From: CAZJWR01 sp964549765
GTDB lineage: Bacteria > Zixibacteria > MSB-5A5 > GN15 > JAAZOE01
Length of the DNA stretch: 40,950 nt
Assembly (NCBI GenBank): GCA_964549765.1
Contig: CAZJWR010000035.1
Span: 1-40,950, forward strand
Direction of reading: 5' to 3'
The stretch's first letter is position 1, and the number at the start of each line of letters is the position of its first letter. Positions 1-10,700 of this stretch are shown here, in pieces. The notes beneath the pieces are model-generated. The model had not been told where the DNA came from. It saw only the letters and a list, made by a program, of their open reading frames with translations, and ran no database searches. The translations under genes and the position numbers were made by a program.

Positions 1-3000
1 ATCACGGTCTCGGTGACCAACACCAATCAGGCTCCGATCCTCGCGACAATAGGCGCAAAATCTATCCTAGAAGGCGGCAATTTAAGCTTTACCGTCACAG
101 CCACCGATGCCGACGGCCCGATACCAGCACTTTCGACGACAACACTCCCGACGGGCGCGAACTTCATAGATAACGGAAATGGCACTGGCTCATTTACATG
201 GACGCCCGATTATACCCAATCCGGCTCCTATCCGGTCACGTTCTATGCCACCGACGGTGTGGCGACCGATTCGGAAGCTGTGACGATCACGGTCAACGAA
301 GCCGGGAATCAGCCGCCGATTCTCACACCCATCGGCAACAAATCAGTGATTGAAGGCGGCACTCTCAATCTGACTATCACCGCCACCGATCCCGAAAAGG
401 TCCCGCCGTCGCTTTCAACGTCGGCCCTGCCGTCCAACGCCAGCTTTATTGACAATGGCGACGGTACTGCCCAATTTCTGTTCCTGCCCGATTATACCCA
501 GGCCGGGTTCATCGATGTGACCTTCTACGCCACCGACGATTCAGCCGCCGTCGATTCCGAAGTGATCACGATCAATATCCTCGAATCCGGAAATCAGGCG
601 CCGGTATGGACGACCATCGGCGATAGGTCAACGACTGAGGGCGTCAACCTGAATTTCACCGTGATTGCGACCGATCCGGACGGCACGTTCCCGGGCCTTT
701 CGACGTCGACGCTGCCGACGGGAGCGACATTCATCAATAACGGCAACGGGACAGGCACGTTTGATTGGACACCGACATATCTGCAATCCGGAACGTACCC
801 GGTCAATTTCTACGCCACCGATGGGATTCTCACCGACACCGAGGCGGTAACGATTACCGTAATCGATGCCGGAAACCAGCCGCCGGTTTTGGCAGCGATA
901 GGCGATCAAAGTATAACCGAAGGCCTTAATCTGAATTTCGGCATTTCGGCCACCGACGCCGAAGGAGCCGATCCGGTCCTGACAACGTCGACCCTTCCGT
1001 CCGGCGCCGGTTTTGTCGATAACGGCAACGGCACCGGAACGTTCGACTGGACGCCGGTATTCAACCAGTCGGGACCGTACCCGGTGACGTTCTATGCCAC
1101 CGATGATTCATTGTCGATAGATTCCGAGCTTATCACGATCACGGTCAATGACGCTGGCAATCAGCCGCCGGTTCTGTTCAGCATAGGCGATAAATCGACG
1201 ACGGAAGGGACAAATCTTAATTTCAACATTTCCGCCGCCGATCCGGATTCGACCGTCCCGACGGTTTCGACCTCGGCGCTTCCAACCGGAGCAAGTTTCA
1301 ACGATAATGGCGACGGTACCGGCACATTCGACTGGACGCCGACATTTACCCAGGCCGGTCCGTACCCGGTAACCTTCTATGCCAGCGATGGCGTCGCCAC
1401 CGATTCCGAATCGATAACGATCACTATTATCGACGCCGGCAATCAGCCGCCCGTCCTCGCGGCGATCGGTGATAGATCGACGACCGAAGGAATAAACCTC
1501 AATTTCAATATTTCCGCCTCCGATCCCGATACCACTATTCCGACGCTGTCGACGTCGGCCCTGCCGTCGGGCGCAAACTTCACCGATAACGGAGACGGCA
1601 CCGGGACGTTCGACTGGACGCCGGTATTCAACCAGTCCGGCCCGTACCCGGTGACATTCTATGCCTCGGATGGTGTCGCCACCGATTCCGAATCGATAAC
1701 GATTACCGTCAACGATGCGGGCAACCAGCCGCCAGTGTTGTTCACCGTAGGCGACCGGTCGACGACGGAAGGAATAAATCTCAATTTCGCCATATCCGCG
1801 GCCGACCCGGATTCGACCATCCCGGCGCTATCGGCATCGGCCCTGCCGTCGGGAGCGAGTTTCCTCGATAACGGCGACGGCACCGGGACGTTCGACTGGA
1901 CACCGGTATTCAGCCAATCCGGTCCGTACCCGGTCACATTCTATGCCTCCGACGGAGTCGAAACCGATTCCGAATCGATAACGATTACCGTCAACGACGC
2001 GGGCAACCAGCCGCCGGTGTTGTTCACTATCGGTGATCGGTCGACGACCGAAGGGATAACTCTCAATTTTGCCGTGTCCTCGGCCGACCCGGATTCGACC
2101 ATCCCGGCGTTGTCGACGTCGGCCCTGCCGTCAGGAGCGAGTTTCCTCGACAACGGCGACGGCATCGGTACCTTCGACTGGACGCCGGTATTTAATCAGT
2201 CGGGTAATTACCCGGTGACATTCTATGCCTCGGATGGAATCGAAACCGATTCCGAATTGATCACAATAACGGTCAATGACGCCGGCAACCTCCCGCCGAC
2301 GCTCGACCCGATCGGCAATAAGAGCGTTCTCGAAGGCGCGAACCTCAATTTCATGGTGACCTCGTCGGATCCCGACAGCACCCTTCCGGCCCTGTCAACA
2401 TCGGCCCTGCCGACCAACGCCACGTTTGTCGACAATGGCGACGGCACCGGGACATTCGATTTCAATCCGAATTATATCCAGGCGGGATCATATCCGGTGA
2501 CATTCTACGCCTCGGACGGCGTCGACACCGATTCCGAATTGATTACTATCACGGTCACCGAGGCGGGCAACCAGCCGCCGGTGCTCGATCCGATCGGCGG
2601 CAAGTCAGTGGTCGAAGGTACGAATCTGACGTTTATCATAACCGCCAGCGATCCTGACTCAACAATACCGACCTTGGCCGCTTCGGCCCCGCTGCCGGCC
2701 AATGCATCATTCACGGATAACGGCGACGGCACCGGGACGTTTGTCTTCGATCCCAGTTATATTCAGGCCGGATCTTATTATGTAAACTTCTCCGCCTCCG
2801 ACGGAATCGCCATAGATTCCGAAATCGTGGGCATAACTGTAATTGAAGCCGGCAACCAGACGCCGATACTGGCGGCCATAGGGAATAGGAGCGTAGCCGA
2901 AGGCGGCAATTTGAACTTCGGCGTTTCCGCGACCGATCCCGATGCGACGACACCGGCTCTTTCGACATCGACTCTTCCGGCCAATGCCACTTTCTTGGAT

Positions 3001-6000
3001 AACGGCAACGGCACCGGTACATTCGATTTCAATCCCGATTTCACACAGGAAGGTAGCTATCCGGTCACGTTCTATGCCACAGATGGCGTAGCGACCGACT
3101 CCGAAGTCATCACTATCACCGTCGTCGGCACTAATCTGCCGCCGGTTCTCGACCCGGTCGGCAATAAGACAATCGCCGAGGCCTCGAATCTGAATTTCAA
3201 CATTTCCGCTTCCGATCCGGACGCCACGATACCGGTCCTGACGACTTCGGCTCTGCCGACGGGTGCGACCTTTGTCGATAATCTGGATGGATCGGGCACA
3301 TTCGACTGGACGCCGGGCTACACCGACTCCGGTGACTATCCGGTGACATTCTATGCATCCGACGGCATCGCGACCGATTCGGAGCAAATCACGATTACGA
3401 TCACCAACACCAACCGGACCCCAATCCTCGATCCGGTCGGAAACAAGATTATCGCCGAGGCCTCCAACCTGAATTTCGGCATAACTGCTTCAGACCCGGA
3501 CGGCACGACGCCGATTTTGACGACGACGCCTCTGCCGGTCGGGGCGACGTTCGCGGATAATTTGGATGGAACGGGGACGTTCAACTGGACGCCCGGATAC
3601 TCCGACTCCGGGATCTACCCGGTGACATTTTATGCAAGCGACGGCGTGGCGACTGATTCAGAAGCCGTGACCATCTCCGTCACCAACACCAATCGCGACC
3701 CGGTGCTCGATCCGGTCGGCAATCAGACCGTCGCCGAGGGCGGCAATCTGAATTTCACGGTGACTGCATCCGATCCCGACGGGACTCTTCCGGGTCTGAC
3801 GACGTCGACCCTGCCGGCCAACGCCACATTCCTTGATAATGGCGATGGGACGGGGACGTTCGATTTCAATCCCGACTTTACGCAGGCGGGGAGCTATCCG
3901 GTGACATTCTACGCCTCCGACGGTGTTGCCACCGATTCCGAATTGATCACGATCACCGTAACCGGCACCAACCTGCCTCCGGTGCTCGATCCGGTCGGGG
4001 ACAAATCGACGACCGAAGGGATAAATCTCAATTTCGCCGTGACCGCCAGCGATGGTGACGGCACCACCCCGGCGCTTTCGACGTCGACGCTGCCTTCTGG
4101 CGCGAGTTTCGTTGACAACGGCAACGGTACGGGGACATTCGATTGGACGCCGGTTTATAATCAGTCCGGCCCGTATCCGGTGACCTTCTACGCCACCGAC
4201 GGTGTCGCCACGGATTCCGAATCGATCACGATTACGGTCATCGACGCGGGCAATCAGCAGCCGGTTTTGGCTCTGATCGGCGACCAATCGACGACCGAGG
4301 GAATAAATCTCAACTTCGCCGTTTCGGCGGCCGATCCGGACTCGACGATACCGACGCTGTCGACCACGACGCTGCCTTCGGGCGCGAGTTTCACCGATAA
4401 TGGTGACGGCACCGGCACGTTCGACTGGACGCCGGTCTTCAACCAAGCCGCCGCGTATCCGGTGACGTTCTACGCCTCAGATGGCGTTGCCACCGATTCC
4501 GAATTGATTACGATTACGGTCATCGATGCCGGTAATCAACAGCCGGTTCTGGCGCTTATTGGTGATCGATCCACGACCGAGGGAATAAATCTGAATTTCA
4601 ACGTGTCCGCAGCCGACCCGGATTCGACGATCCCGGCCCTGTCGACATCGACGCTGCCGTCAGGAGCGAGCTTCCTCGACAACGGCGACGGTACCGGCAC
4701 GTTCGACTGGACGCCGGTCTTCAATCAGTCCGGCGGGTATCCGGTGACCTTCTATGCCTCGGATGGCGTCGCCATAGATTCCGAATCGATAACGATTACG
4801 GTTATTGACTCGGGTAATCAAACCCCGATTCTGGCTTCGATTGGCGATCGGTCCACGACCGAAGGGATAAATCTGAATTTCGGCGTTTCGGCGGCCGATC
4901 CGGATTCGACCATCCCGGCGCTGTCGACCTCGACGCTGCCTTCGGGCGCGAATTTTGTCGACAACGGCGACGGCACCGGCACGTTCGACTGGACGCCGGT
5001 CTTCAACCAAGCCGCCGCGTATCCGGTGACGTTCTATGCTTCGGACGGCGTCGCCATCGATTCCGAATTGATCACTATCACGGTCAATGATGCCGGCAAT
5101 CAGCCGCCGACACTTGATCCGGTCGGAGATAGAAGCGTCCTCGAAGGGACGAACTTGAACTTTGCGGTGACTTCATCCGATCCGGATTCGACCATCCCGG
5201 CCCTGACGACGTCGACCCTGCCGACCAACGCCACCTTCCTTGATAACGGCGACGGCACCGGAACATTCGATTTCAATCCGAATTATATCCAGGCCGGATC
5301 ATATCCGGTGACGTTCTACGCCTCGGATGGAGCGGCGACCGATTCCGAACTGATCACGATCACAGTCACTGAAGCGGGTAATCAGGCGCCGGTCCTCGAT
5401 TCGATCGGCACCAAATCGGTCCTCGAGGGCGTAAACCTGACCTTTACCGTCACGGCCAGCGATCCCGACTCGACCATCCCGGCCCTGTCGACATCCACGC
5501 CGCTTGCGCCTCATGCTAGTTTCACTAACAACGGCGATGGCACGGGGACGTTCGTATTCGATCCCGACTATACCCAGGCCGGAAGCTACTTCGTCTATTT
5601 CTACGCCAGCGACGGTATCGCCACCGATTCCGAATTCGTTAGGATAGATGTAGTGGATGCGGGCAATCAGGCGCCGGTGCTGGCCGCAATCGGCGACAAG
5701 ACCGTAGCCGAAGGTGCCAATCTGAATTTCAACATTTCCGCGACCGATGCCGATCAGACCACGCCGACACTGTCGACCTCGACGTTGCCGTCGAACGCTA
5801 CGTTCGTAGACAATGGCAACGGCACGGGCACGTTTGATTTCAATCCCGATTTCTTCCAGGCGGGCGGGTATCCGGTCACGTTCTACGCTTCCGACGGCGT
5901 TTCCATAGATAGCGAATCGATAACGATTACCGTCACCAACGCCAACCGCGATCCGGTGCTCGATCCGATCGGCGACAAGGCCATCGCCGAAGGTGGCAAT

Positions 6001-7644
6001 CTGAACTTCAACGTGACTGCCAGCGATCCCGACCTGAACATCCCGACACTGACGACGACTCTTCTGCCGGCCAACGCGACCTTCATAGATAACCTCGACG
6101 GGACCGGAACCTTCGATTTCAATCCCGACTTCACACAGCAGGGAATATATTCGGTGACGTTCTACGCCGATGACGGCGAAGCGATAGACTCCGAAACGAT
6201 CTCCGTAACAGTCGTCGAAACCAACCTTCCGCCGGTGCTTGATCCGATCGGCAGCAAGACCGTAGCCGAAGGCGCCAATCTGAATTTTGCGGTGACCTCG
6301 TCCGATCCCGACGGGACTTTCCCGACGCTGACGACGTCGGCTCTACCGGGCGATGCCGTTCTCACCGATAACGGCGACGGAACGGGCACGTTCGATTTCA
6401 ATCCGACGTATTTCGACTCCGGTGCGTATCCGGTCACGTTCTATGCCTCCGATGGTCTCGCGACCGATTCCGAGACGATCACGATTACCGTGACCAACAC
6501 CAACCGCGCCCCGACTGCCGACGCCGGTCTCGATCAGGCGGGTGTCTACGTCGGCACGACCGCGACTTTGGACGGTTCCGGATCGAGCGATCCGGATCTC
6601 GAAACGGTTTTCTACAGCTGGGTGCAGATCGGCGGCGCCGCTGTTACCTTGTCTGATCCGGCCGCGGTAGCTCCGACTTTTGTCCCGGCGGTTCCCGATA
6701 CATATGTTTTTGAACTGACCGTCAATGACGGCAGCCTGTTCTCTGCGCCCGATACGGTCCAGGTGTCGGCGATCAACGCCGCGCCGCCGGTGGCCGTGAA
6801 CGATCTCAGCATCGGCATAAGCGCCGGCGCGGTCAGCTTGTCGTGGTCGGCGGTGACGCTCGATACCTCGGGTCTGCTGACGACAATCGACGGATACATA
6901 ATTTACCGCAACACGACGGCGTACTTCACGCCGGGGCCGGCCGATTCGATCGGCTTTGTGGGCGCGCTGACGGTGGATTTCGTCGACAACGATATATTCG
7001 GCGCCGATGTTGTCGGCGACACGATAAATAATTACTTCTATGTCGTTGTTGCCCAAGACGTATTCGGAAATCGGTCGGAGGTTTCCAACCGGGTGGGCGA
7101 ATTCGACTATCAGATCATCACGACGGCGACGACCGATTTCAACCTGATTTGTGTACCGTTTGCCAACAGCGGAATTGCTACTGCCGATCAACTGATTGAC
7201 AGTATCGGTCGATCTAATGTATTGACCGTCAATAATTACCAACCGGCGTCGCAGAGCTTTGAATCGCGTTTTGCGGCCGGGTTCGGCGTTAATTTTGCGA
7301 TCGTCCCGGGCGGCGTCTATCAGGTCAACGCCGCGACGGCCACGGTCTTCTCGGTGGCCGGGGATATCCCCGCTCCGGGAACGGCGACCTATCCGTTAGT
7401 GACGACGGCCACAACTGATTTCAGTTTTCTGTCGATACCATTTGAGAGAGAAACAGACTTCTCCCTTGCCCAGGATGTCTTGAATAATCTCCCGGGCAGT
7501 TTCAATACACTGAATCGGTATGTTGCCGGTTCGCAGAGTTACGAATCGCGCTTCGCGGTCGGGTTTGGTACGAACTTCCCGGTGCGCGCGGGGCGGCCTT
7601 ATCAGGCCAATGCCGCCGCCAATGACGTCTTTCCCGGACCGTGA
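1..7644 (+). CDS. Giant tandem Ig/cadherin-like repeat exoprotein (5' end outside window)
   Basis: The reading frame is open from base 1 (ITVSVTNTNQAP is the end of another module), so the gene starts upstream and the in-frame GTG at 13 is not its start. Visible product is 2547 residues. From base 25 to 6501 there are 23 modules of about 94 residues, each opening N(Q/L/R)xPVLxxIG, then EGxNLNF, (S/T)DPD, DNGDGTGTF, FDWTP or FDFNP, YPVTFYASDG and DSExITITV; this resembles the He_PIG/CADG families. Next come a PKD/REJ-like domain (bases 6502-6780), a fibronectin-III-like domain (about 6780-7110) and two copies of a ~90-residue domain starting TTATTDF (about 7120-7641). There is no dockerin or sorting tail. 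Probable role is a surface or secreted adhesin or stalk. The next gene begins 59 bases downstream on the same strand and has the same repeat family, so the two are probably an operon. The function is inferred from architecture only. Confidence 0.9.
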   Translation: MTVSVTNTNQAPILATIGAKSILEGGNLSFTVTATDADGPIPALSTTTLPTGANFIDNGNGTGSFTWTPDYTQSGSYPVTFYATDGVATDSEAVTITVNEAGNQPPILTPIGNKSVIEGGTLNLTITATDPEKVPPSLSTSALPSNASFIDNGDGTAQFLFLPDYTQAGFIDVTFYATDDSAAVDSEVITINILESGNQAPVWTTIGDRSTTEGVNLNFTVIATDPDGTFPGLSTSTLPTGATFINNGNGTGTFDWTPTYLQSGTYPVNFYATDGILTDTEAVTITVIDAGNQPPVLAAIGDQSITEGLNLNFGISATDAEGADPVLTTSTLPSGAGFVDNGNGTGTFDWTPVFNQSGPYPVTFYATDDSLSIDSELITITVNDAGNQPPVLFSIGDKSTTEGTNLNFNISAADPDSTVPTVSTSALPTGASFNDNGDGTGTFDWTPTFTQAGPYPVTFYASDGVATDSESITITIIDAGNQPPVLAAIGDRSTTEGINLNFNISASDPDTTIPTLSTSALPSGANFTDNGDGTGTFDWTPVFNQSGPYPVTFYASDGVATDSESITITVNDAGNQPPVLFTVGDRSTTEGINLNFAISAADPDSTIPALSASALPSGASFLDNGDGTGTFDWTPVFSQSGPYPVTFYASDGVETDSESITITVNDAGNQPPVLFTIGDRSTTEGITLNFAVSSADPDSTIPALSTSALPSGASFLDNGDGIGTFDWTPVFNQSGNYPVTFYASDGIETDSELITITVNDAGNLPPTLDPIGNKSVLEGANLNFMVTSSDPDSTLPALSTSALPTNATFVDNGDGTGTFDFNPNYIQAGSYPVTFYASDGVDTDSELITITVTEAGNQPPVLDPIGGKSVVEGTNLTFIITASDPDSTIPTLAASAPLPANASFTDNGDGTGTFVFDPSYIQAGSYYVNFSASDGIAIDSEIVGITVIEAGNQTPILAAIGNRSVAEGGNLNFGVSATDPDATTPALSTSTLPANATFLDNGNGTGTFDFNPDFTQEGSYPVTFYATDGVATDSEVITITVVGTNLPPVLDPVGNKTIAEASNLNFNISASDPDATIPVLTTSALPTGATFVDNLDGSGTFDWTPGYTDSGDYPVTFYASDGIATDSEQITITITNTNRTPILDPVGNKIIAEASNLNFGITASDPDGTTPILTTTPLPVGATFADNLDGTGTFNWTPGYSDSGIYPVTFYASDGVATDSEAVTISVTNTNRDPVLDPVGNQTVAEGGNLNFTVTASDPDGTLPGLTTSTLPANATFLDNGDGTGTFDFNPDFTQAGSYPVTFYASDGVATDSELITITVTGTNLPPVLDPVGDKSTTEGINLNFAVTASDGDGTTPALSTSTLPSGASFVDNGNGTGTFDWTPVYNQSGPYPVTFYATDGVATDSESITITVIDAGNQQPVLALIGDQSTTEGINLNFAVSAADPDSTIPTLSTTTLPSGASFTDNGDGTGTFDWTPVFNQAAAYPVTFYASDGVATDSELITITVIDAGNQQPVLALIGDRSTTEGINLNFNVSAADPDSTIPALSTSTLPSGASFLDNGDGTGTFDWTPVFNQSGGYPVTFYASDGVAIDSESITITVIDSGNQTPILASIGDRSTTEGINLNFGVSAADPDSTIPALSTSTLPSGANFVDNGDGTGTFDWTPVFNQAAAYPVTFYASDGVAIDSELITITVNDAGNQPPTLDPVGDRSVLEGTNLNFAVTSSDPDSTIPALTTSTLPTNATFLDNGDGTGTFDFNPNYIQAGSYPVTFYASDGAATDSELITITVTEAGNQAPVLDSIGTKSVLEGVNLTFTVTASDPDSTIPALSTSTPLAPHASFTNNGDGTGTFVFDPDYTQAGSYFVYFYASDGIATDSEFVRIDVVDAGNQAPVLAAIGDKTVAEGANLNFNISATDADQTTPTLSTSTLPSNATFVDNGNGTGTFDFNPDFFQAGGYPVTFYASDGVSIDSESITITVTNANRDPVLDPIGDKAIAEGGNLNFNVTASDPDLNIPTLTTTLLPANATFIDNLDGTGTFDFNPDFTQQGIYSVTFYADDGEAIDSETISVTVVETNLPPVLDPIGSKTVAEGANLNFAVTSSDPDGTFPTLTTSALPGDAVLTDNGDGTGTFDFNPTYFDSGAYPVTFYASDGLATDSETITITVTNTNRAPTADAGLDQAGVYVGTTATLDGSGSSDPDLETVFYSWVQIGGAAVTLSDPAAVAPTFVPAVPDTYVFELTVNDGSLFSAPDTVQVSAINAAPPVAVNDLSIGISAGAVSLSWSAVTLDTSGLLTTIDGYIIYRNTTAYFTPGPADSIGFVGALTVDFVDNDIFGADVVGDTINNYFYVVVAQDVFGNRSEVSNRVGEFDYQIITTATTDFNLICVPFANSGIATADQLIDSIGRSNVLTVNNYQPASQSFESRFAAGFGVNFAIVPGGVYQVNAATATVFSVAGDIPAPGTATYPLVTTATTDFSFLSIPFERETDFSLAQDVLNNLPGSFNTLNRYVAGSQSYESRFAVGFGTNFPVRAGRPYQANAAANDVFPGP
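25..6501 (+). repeat. 23 tandem ~282-bp coding repeats
   Basis: Modules of about 93-95 codons follow each other without a break. Two sequence subtypes alternate in blocks: GDRSTTEG...PSGASF...FDWTP, and AEG/VLEG...PANATF...FDFNP. Linkers are of two kinds, AGNQ and TNTNR/TGTNL. Modules 5-13 and 15-23 match in order at an offset of ten modules, which indicates a duplicated block. The repeat is in frame and coding, not a CRISPR or satellite. Confidence 0.93.
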
Positions 7645-7703
7645 TTTTGGAGCGGAATGAAGATATGAAAAAAATGCATGTAGCCATACATGGAGGTGCC
7701 ACA

Positions 7704-10700
7704 GTGTTTGCCCTTTCAAAACGACCGAAGAACAGGCTGATTCTGCCGATCCTGACTTTGGCGGTGGTTCTTCTGTCGTCGTCGGCGGCTTTCGCCCAAG
7801 GGTCGATATTCGGCTCGGTGACCAACTCCGACGCGACAGTGCCGGCCAACGGCCAGATCAGCTTCTTCGGCTACCTGGACAATACTGACACGGAGATCCA
7901 TATCGAAACGTCGGTCGGCGCCGGTTACGATGCCGGAAACTGGTTCGATGATTTTCAGAATTATCTGACCGAAGCGCCCGGCAACCCCTACGACTATCAC
8001 TTTTACAACGTGACCAATTCCGAGGGGTTCGTCTTGTCGAAGCTGATCCCGAACAACTCCTTCCAGCAGGAGGATGTTGTTCTGGTCCCGGTGATCTGGC
8101 CGGCGGAAGTGACGGGACTGGCGGCGCATGCCCTGTCCTCGTCGCAAATGGTAATCAGCTGGAATGGAATTCCGGGGGTTACCTACCACGTGTATCGCCG
8201 AATGGCGACATCGAACGGGTCGTTTTTCCGCATCGATGATCCGACTGGCTCGATGGCCAATCCCGGCGTGAGCACCAACTATTACGTGGATAATACGGTC
8301 GACGGCGCCAGCACGTACCATTATCTAATCATTCCGCAGGACGGTTCCGGACATCTGGGTCCGCATTCGGGTATCCTGACCGCCGTTTCTTCGTCCATCG
8401 AGGCCCCGCTTGTCACCACGATCACGCCTGATACCGGTTACACTGTGGGTGGAATGTCGGTCACGATTTCCGGCAGCAATTTCGACGTCAACGGCGCGAC
8501 CGCCACCATCGGTGGCGCGGCCCTGACTTCGGTAACGGTGGTTTCTCCCTACGAAATCACGGGCGTAACGCCTCCCGGCGCTGCCGGCCCGGCTGATGTC
8601 GTAGTCACCAACACCTCTTCCGGATTGGCGTCCGCACCCCTGGTTGGCGGCTTCTATTACATCGCTAATAATCCTCCGGTCCTCGACCCCATCGGCCCGC
8701 AGACGGTCGCCGAGGGCGGCTCGCTGAGCGTCCCGGTGACGGCCAGCGATCCCGACGCCACCATTCCGGCTCTGTCGACCTCGACCCTCCCGACGAATGC
8801 GAATTTCGTCGATAACAGCGACGGCAGCGGCCTGTTCACTTTCAATCCCGATTTCACGCAGGCCGGTTCTTACCCGATAACTTTCTATGCCTCCGACGGC
8901 ATATTCACCGATTCCGAAATCGTCATCGTCACGGTTACCGGGACCAATCAGCCCCCGGTACTTGATCCCATTGGCAATAAGACGGTGGCCGAGGGAGCCA
9001 ATTTGAATTTCGGCGTCTCAGCGTCCGATCCCGATGCGACGCCGTTGATATTGACAACTTCGACGCTCCCAACCAACGCCACGTTTGCCGATAACGGCGA
9101 TGGCACCGGGACGTTTGATTTCAATCCGGATTACACTCAGTCAGGGAATTATCCGGTTACGTTTTACGCCTCCGATGGCTTGGCTACAGATTCTGAACTG
9201 ATTACCATAACTGTTACCAATACCAATCGCTCGCCGGTTCTGGCGGCGATCGGAGCGCAGACCGTTGCCGAAGGCGGCAACCTTAATTTCAACGCCACTG
9301 CGACCGATCCCGACGGCACGATTCCGACCATGACCACGTCGACGCTGCCGACCAACGCGTCATTCCTCGATAACGGCGACGGCACCGGGACGTTCGATTT
9401 CAATCCCGATTTCACGCAGGCGGGAAACTATCCGGTGACGTTCTATGCATCGGACGGCGTGGCGATAGATTCCGAAGCGGTGACCATTACCGTCACCGGC
9501 ACCAATCTGCCGCCGGTGCTCGACCCGATTGGCGACAAAGCTATTGCCGAAGGCGGCAATCTCAATTTCGGCGTAACGTCGTCCGATCCCGACGGCAACA
9601 GCCCGGCGCTGACAACCTCAGCGCTTCCGGCTAACGCGACCTTCAGCGACAATGGCGACGGGACGGGGACATTCGATTTTACTCCCGATTACACTCAGGC
9701 GGGAGACTACCCGGTGACGTTCTATGCCTCCGACGGCCTGGCGACTGATTCCGAATCGATTACGATAGCCGTCACCAATACCAATCGTTCGCCGGTTCTG
9801 GCGACGATCGGAGCGCAGACGGTGGCCGAGGGCGCCAACCTCAATTTCAATGCCACCGCGACCGATCCCGACGGCGCTATCCCGACCATGACCACATCGA
9901 CGCTACCGGCTAACGCGACCTTCCTCGATAACGGCGACGGCACCGGGACGTTCGATTTCAATCCCGATTTCACGCAGGCGGGAGACTATCCGGTTACTTT
10001 CTATGCATCGGACGGCGTGGCGATAGATTCCGAAGCGGTGACAATTAGCGTCACCAATACCAACCGCTCGCCGGTTCTGGCGGCCATAGGACCGCAGACA
10101 GTCGCCGAGGGCGGCAACCTCAATTTCAATGCCGCCGCGACCGATCCTGATGGCGATGTCCCAACCATGACGACGTCGACGTTGCCGGCCAATGCGACCT
10201 TCCTCGATAACGGCGACGGTACCGGGACGTTCGATTTCAACCCCGACTTCACGCAGGCGGGAAGCTACCCGGTGACCTTCTATGCCTCCGACGGCGTCGC
10301 GACCGATTCCGAAGCCGTGACGATCACCGTCACCGGCACTAATCTGCCGCCGGTGCTCAACACCATTGGTGATCAAACCGTCGCCGAGGGCGCCAATCTG
10401 AATGTTGGCGTAACGTCGTCCGATCCCGACGGCACCTCGCCGGTTCTTACGACAACGACCCTGCCGGCCAACGCGACCTTCGTCGATAATGGCGACGGGA
10501 CCGGGACCTTCGATTTCAACCCCGACTACACGCAGGAAGGGTCATACCCGGTGACATTCTACGCTTCCGACGGCATCGCCATCGATTCCGAAGCGATTAC
10601 TGTTACCGTCACCCACACTAATCAGCCGCCGGTGCTCGATCCGATCGGCGCCAAGCTGGTGGCCGAAGGCGCCAATCTGAATTTCAACGTGACGTCGTCC

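Noticed and set aside
594..6437. Many short minus-strand frames across the repeat gene with repeated peptides such as NVPVPSPLS
   Set aside because: They recur only because the coding repeat on the plus strand recurs; none has its own start signal or family.
25..6501. CRISPR or satellite interpretation of the 282-bp repeats
   Set aside because: The repeats are in frame, protein-coding, far longer than CRISPR units and have no spacers or cas genes.
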